From an uncultured Candidatus Melainabacteria bacterium (GTDB lineage: Bacteria > Cyanobacteriota > Vampirovibrionia > Gastranaerophilales > Gastranaerophilaceae): 64,000 bases of DNA. The DNA lies in NCBI GenBank assembly GCA_934700385.1, contig CAKUXO010000009.1, positions 5,261-69,260 of the forward strand, read 5' to 3'. The notes beneath the pieces were generated by a model, which was not told where the DNA came from, ran no database searches, and saw only the letters and a program-made list of their open reading frames with translations. Below, one piece after another: positions 60,838 through 64,000 of the stretch (its first letter is position 1; each line of letters begins with the position of its first letter). A program made the translations under genes and the position numbers.

Positions 60838-61131
60838 CTAAAATTTTCTTATTTTATCTGGTAGGTCAAATTTGATATCTTTAGGTCCAAAATTAACATT
60901 TTTTCTATCTGATGAATTATTAACCGAGTTATCTTTATAAATTATAACTCCGGAAGATTTAAAAACCTCTCTTCCTTTTGGTTGATTTTCTTTTAATTTG
61001 ATATCATTGACTACTTCTTGCGCTTTACTTTCTCGGTAGAATTTAATTGATTGTTGTTTGCATGCACAAAGCGCACTAACCATTAAAACACAAAAAAATA
61101 AAATTATAAAGTTTAAAAAATTATTTTTCAT
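60838..61131 (-). CDS. Small lipoprotein
   Basis: 97 residues from ATG 61131 (SD AAGGTAAAAAAT). Signal peptide ends in VSALCAC, a lipobox with two possible Cys, then a basic, disordered-looking mature part (KQQSIKFYRESKAQEVV). No family recognised. Located between mscS and the regulator on the same strand. Confidence 0.6.
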   Translation of the reverse strand: MKNNFLNFIILFFCVLMVSALCACKQQSIKFYRESKAQEVVNDIKLKENQPKGREVFKSSGVIIYKDNSVNNSSDRKNVNFGPKDIKFDLPDKIRKF

Positions 61132-61141
61132 ATTTTTTACC

Positions 61142-61996
61142 TTATTTTTGAGAAACAACAATTTGATTGAAAGGAATTTCTATATTTTCAAGTTCAAACT
61201 GCTCTTTAATAATTTTATTAAAATTGCGTTTTATAATCCATTGTCCTTTTGGTTGAGTTTTAATTCTTGCTTTAATACATAAAGAACTTTCCTTAAACTC
61301 ATCTAATCCAAAAATTTCAATGTCGCCTAAAATTAATTTATTAAATTCAGGATTTTTTTTCAAAATATCAAATGATTTTCTAATTGTTTTAAATACATGG
61401 TCAATATCTTGTTCATAACCGACATCAAGCGGGAAAAAAGCATAAGAATAGTGCATTGTATAATTTGTAATTGAATCAATTAATCCCATTCTAATAAAAT
61501 ATACAGCCCCCGTTTTATCTGATCGAACTGTCACAAGATTCAATGTAATTTTTTCAACAAAACCGGACATATCTTTAATTTCAACATAATCGCCGACTCT
61601 AATTTGTCCTTCAATAAGAACAATTATTCCCATTATTATATCTTCAACAAATCTTTTTGCCCCAAAACCAATTGCAACACCTAAAACTCCGGCTGTTGCT
61701 AACAATGGTCTAACATCAATTCCAAACAAAAAGAGCATGTTAATTAAATAAACCGCAAAAATAACCGCCTCAATAGCATGGACAATTATTGTTTTAAGGG
61801 TAAGAATTTGTTGTTTTCTTTCGTTTACATCAATTTTTGAAACAATTTTAGTGAAAAATTTAGCCGAACCCCACCTTAAAAGTTTCACAGTAAAAACAAG
61901 TAAAAATGTACATTTAAAGACATTCCAAACAAACATAATTATTTTAATATATTCAGGTTTTAAAGATAAAAATTCTAAGTTTAAAATATCTTCCAT
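61142..61996 (-). CDS. MscS-family mechanosensitive channel
   Basis: 284 residues from ATG 61996, which has a strong GGAGGAGAT SD; the longer reading frame upstream is not needed. Three N-terminal helices (about 10-120). The pore helix region LLATAGVLGVAIGFGAKRFVEDI is typical MscS TM3, and GQIRVGDYVEI starts the beta domain. Releases solutes on hypo-osmotic shock in the family. First gene of the minus-strand run into the division operon, 10 bases before the lipoprotein. Confidence 0.92.
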   Translation of the reverse strand: MEDILNLEFLSLKPEYIKIIMFVWNVFKCTFLLVFTVKLLRWGSAKFFTKIVSKIDVNERKQQILTLKTIIVHAIEAVIFAVYLINMLFLFGIDVRPLLATAGVLGVAIGFGAKRFVEDIIMGIIVLIEGQIRVGDYVEIKDMSGFVEKITLNLVTVRSDKTGAVYFIRMGLIDSITNYTMHYSYAFFPLDVGYEQDIDHVFKTIRKSFDILKKNPEFNKLILGDIEIFGLDEFKESSLCIKARIKTQPKGQWIIKRNFNKIIKEQFELENIEIPFNQIVVSQK

Positions 61997-62128
61997 ATCT
62001 CCTCCGAAAAAATGACTTGCATATAAAATTATAAAAAAAATTAATCCAAAGGTCAAAAAGAAAATTCATCTTTTGATTAATTGGTTTTAAGAAAAAAGAA
62101 TATAAACTTAGTATATCTAGGAGGAATT

Positions 62129-62926
62129 TTGAGTTTCAGATATACCAACGATAGAAAAAAAGACTTTAAAGAAGTGATAGATAGAACTGTTTCAAACCCA
62201 ATCAAAAAAGATAAAGCATTTTTTTGTTCAATGGGCGATTCATTTATGCTCAAAAATGAATACAGAAAAGCAGTTAAAGAATATTTAATCTCTCTAATGC
62301 TTGATAAGAATAATGTTCCTGCCTATAAAGGTGCTTCAAAAGCCTATAAAAATCTAAAAGAATATGATAAAGCAATTAAATATTTAAAAAATGCAAGAAA
62401 TGTTTATGGCTTCGATTCAGAAATTTATTATGAATTAGGTTTAAATTATCTTCTAAATGCCGATAATATCAATGCTAAAAAGAATTTCATAAGAACAATT
62501 AAACTTGAACCAGATAATAAAAATGCTCAAATTAAACTCGCCTTAACCCATGAACTTTCAGGCGAAGAAGAAATGGCAATTTTAGTTTATAACACAATAA
62601 TTGAAAAATATCCTTTTTATATACCCGCTCTTTCAAACCTAGCAGGGCTTTACATAGAAAAAGAGGAATTTGAAAAAGCAATTACTTTATTTAAAAAAAT
62701 GTTAAAAATTAATAACCAATATTACAGAGCATACCTAGGTTTAGGTTTATGTTTTGATAAAATGGGGAAATATACTAAAGCAATACGTTTTTACAAAAAA
62801 TATATTTCAAAAAAACCAAATTCACAAACAACAAAGTCATTAGTAGGAAGAATATATGAACTTCACAATTTTGGCGCACTTAAAGTCAATAAAAAACGTG
62901 AAAAATTCAAATTAATCAGTATGTAA
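62129..62926 (+). CDS. TPR protein
   Basis: 265 residues from a TTG at 62129 that follows AGGAGG (spacing 4); a longer frame from a TTG at 62081 has no SD. About six TPR units (e.g. YDKAIKYLKNARNVYGFDSE, NAQIKLALTHELSGEEEMA, YRAYLGLGLCFDKMGKYTKA). No signal peptide. Scaffold function inferred. Divergent from mscS. Confidence 0.7.
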   Translation: MSFRYTNDRKKDFKEVIDRTVSNPIKKDKAFFCSMGDSFMLKNEYRKAVKEYLISLMLDKNNVPAYKGASKAYKNLKEYDKAIKYLKNARNVYGFDSEIYYELGLNYLLNADNINAKKNFIRTIKLEPDNKNAQIKLALTHELSGEEEMAILVYNTIIEKYPFYIPALSNLAGLYIEKEEFEKAITLFKKMLKINNQYYRAYLGLGLCFDKMGKYTKAIRFYKKYISKKPNSQTTKSLVGRIYELHNFGALKVNKKREKFKLISM

Positions 62927-62954
62927 TATTAAAATATGATTTAAGTAAATTTAA

Positions 62955-62983
62955 TTGACAATACAAAAATCAGTCACTATAAT
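62955..62983 (+). promoter_or_regulatory. Consensus sigma70 promoter of the prepilin gene
   Basis: TTGACA (62955-62960), 17 bases, TATAAT (62978-62983): perfect consensus on both hexamers. The 5' UTR is about 40 bases. Confidence 0.85.
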
Positions 62984-63030
62984 TGTTTATAGTAAAATTA
63001 GTAAATGTAGTTTATAAAGGAAGTATCACT

Positions 63031-63801
63031 ATGAGACTAAAAAAAGGTTTTACACTAGCCGAAATCCTTATCGTATTAATGGTTATCGGTGCGGTTGCAA
63101 CAATGACCATTCCGTCATTAATGAAAGGGGTTACGGAATCTCAATGGAAAACCGCCTACAAAAAAGCTTACAATGCCGTTGTTAACTTAACAGCCATGGA
63201 AAGAATTGCAGGTCAATTACCTTCAACTTGTGATGACGTTGGTGTTGGTAAAATGTTCCAATCTTTAAGATCTAACTTATCTGTTAAAGATTATGCAAAA
63301 GCACCTACAACAGCTGAAATTGCTTCAAGCCAAACAATCGACACAAATCAATTCTATACAAACATCAATTTCTCTGTTGCAACAACTTCAGGTGGTTCAG
63401 CTTCAGCTCCAGCTCCTGCTGATTCAACTGGTGAAACTTTAAATGCTGGTACAATCGGCGAACAATCACCATGGATTACAACAGATGACAACATCGCTTA
63501 TACTGTAACAACTCCTGGTACAGGTGCTGTTTGTAGTACAAAAGAAGAAATCAACGCTGCTGGCGCTAACACAGAAGCATTGAAAAAAAGTTGTGTAATA
63601 GTTGTTGTTGACGTTAACGGCCTATCAAATGGTCCAAACGCTGTTGAACCACAAGTTACAGCTACAACTGCTCTAACTGCTACAACTTCATTAGCAACAT
63701 TAACTGGTGATAGATATTATATCTATATCGGTAGAGACGGTGCAACTGCAGGTTCTAAAAAAACTACAGTTACTGGTCGTATCGTAGCAGACTTAAAATA
63801 G
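63031..63801 (+). CDS. Type IV prepilin-like protein
   Basis: 256 residues from ATG 63031 (SD AAAGGAAGT). Short leader MRLKKG then FTLAEILIVLMVIGAVATM: the PilD cleavage site after Gly6, Phe+1 and Glu+5, and the hydrophobic N-helix of type IV pilins/pseudopilins. The rest is a beta-rich globular domain with Cys at about 66, 186 and 204. Pilus or type II secretion machinery genes are not in the window. Strong consensus promoter and terminator suggest a highly expressed major-type pilin (inference). Confidence 0.88.
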   Translation: MRLKKGFTLAEILIVLMVIGAVATMTIPSLMKGVTESQWKTAYKKAYNAVVNLTAMERIAGQLPSTCDDVGVGKMFQSLRSNLSVKDYAKAPTTAEIASSQTIDTNQFYTNINFSVATTSGGSASAPAPADSTGETLNAGTIGEQSPWITTDDNIAYTVTTPGTGAVCSTKEEINAAGANTEALKKSCVIVVVDVNGLSNGPNAVEPQVTATTALTATTSLATLTGDRYYIYIGRDGATAGSKKTTVTGRIVADLK

Positions 63802-63815
63802 TTTGAAATAAATAT

Positions 63816-63848
63816 AAAAAATCCGAAAGTTTTCTTTCGGATTTTTTT
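63816..63848 (+). terminator. Terminator of the prepilin gene
   Basis: AAAAAATCCGAAAG, 4-base loop, CTTTCGGATTTTTTT. Confidence 0.93.
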
Positions 63849-63958
63849 GTGCCTTTATGCTTTTATTTTTAAGCTCACATTTGTAAACATTTGTAACAGT
63901 TTCTAAAGTTCATCCTAAACCCTGCCGTTATATATAACAAATAAAGGGAATATGTGTG

Positions 63959-64000
63959 ATGAATGTAAACTTGGACTTATTAAAAGAAAAATACTTAGAC
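63959..64000 (+). CDS. Start of an unidentified gene (partial)
   Basis: ATG at 63959 opens MNVNLDLLKEKYLD to the window end; AAAGGGAA lies about 10 bases upstream. An alternative ATG at 63952 in another frame is also open. Too short for identification. Confidence 0.35.
   Translation, partial: MNVNLDLLKEKYLD

Noticed and set aside
29257..63000. 16-base exact repeat GTTTATAGTAAAATTA at 29257 and 62985
   Set aside because: In a 64-kb sequence of about 30% GC, about ten chance 16-base repeats are expected, so this is not significant.

Overview
The window is AT-rich (roughly 30% G+C by eye), densely packed and almost entirely chromosomal in character. It encodes a Gram-negative envelope: lptC, an LptA/OstA-like protein, lpxI, lpxB, lipoproteins with lgt, and meso-DAP-type murE. 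Metabolism looks fermentative: AdhE, the redox sensor Rex and an ADP-forming acetate-CoA ligase, with no respiratory or photosynthetic genes. Two genes carry a cyanobacterial signature: a homologue of LdpA, the iron-sulfur protein that feeds redox state into the cyanobacterial clock, and a long two-domain ThiE of the cyanobacterial type. With the type IV prepilin and many short unknown proteins, this points to a non-photosynthetic relative of Cyanobacteria (Vampirovibrionia/Melainabacteria, probably gut Gastranaerophilales). That placement is inference from gene content.

Layout. 1-3.1 kb: end of an oligopeptide ABC permease pair, an MgtC-family protein and a TPR protein. 3.1-7.6 kb: infB-rbfA-truB and a GerMN-domain protein, tightly coupled. 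7.6-15.8 kb: a glycosyltransferase-like relic, a lipoprotein, lgt, gpmI, nadB-nadC, a degenerate sugar epimerase and a TOPRIM-only protein. 15.9-22.5 kb: a low-complexity unknown protein, adhE, another unknown, rex, and a strong candidate for an unannotated structured RNA. 22.5-27.9 kb: the accessory-looking part, with a rhodanese preceded by three spaced palindromes, a NarL-type response regulator, an unknown protein, an FAD oxidoreductase and a candidate ADP-ribosyltransferase (PARP-like fold). A palindromic motif recurs through this part. 27.9-34.6 kb: mnmE, yidC, murA, a duplicated-motif small protein, an ECF sigma factor with a coupled small protein, thiE and a Nudix hydrolase. 34.6-43.9 kb: small unknowns, nanE, ldpA, then the outer-membrane operon lptC-lptA-lpxI-lpxB-pgsA-trmL-nnrD and a convergent phosphodiester glycosidase. 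44-53.7 kb: a candidate small RNA, ADP-forming acetate-CoA ligase, radical SAM protein, gltX, then hom-thrC-leuS. 53.7-55.2 kb: two unknown proteins, one with a near-perfect 102-bp tandem duplication and one with EF-hand-like loops. 55.4-62 kb: one long minus-strand run mscS-lipoprotein-blaI-like-unknown-rsmH-ftsL-ftsI-murE, a division operon with a BlaI-type repressor where mraZ is usually found. 62-64 kb: a TPR protein, a prepilin under a consensus promoter, and the start of another gene.

Genome style. Genes often overlap or share stop codons, even when convergent. Several first-in-transcript genes have a -10-like hexamer 5-6 bases before the start codon and no Shine-Dalgarno sequence, suggesting leaderless mRNAs. 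Other genes have clear AGGAG-type sites. Intrinsic terminators are numerous and well formed. No rRNA, tRNA, CRISPR array, insertion sequence or prophage was seen.
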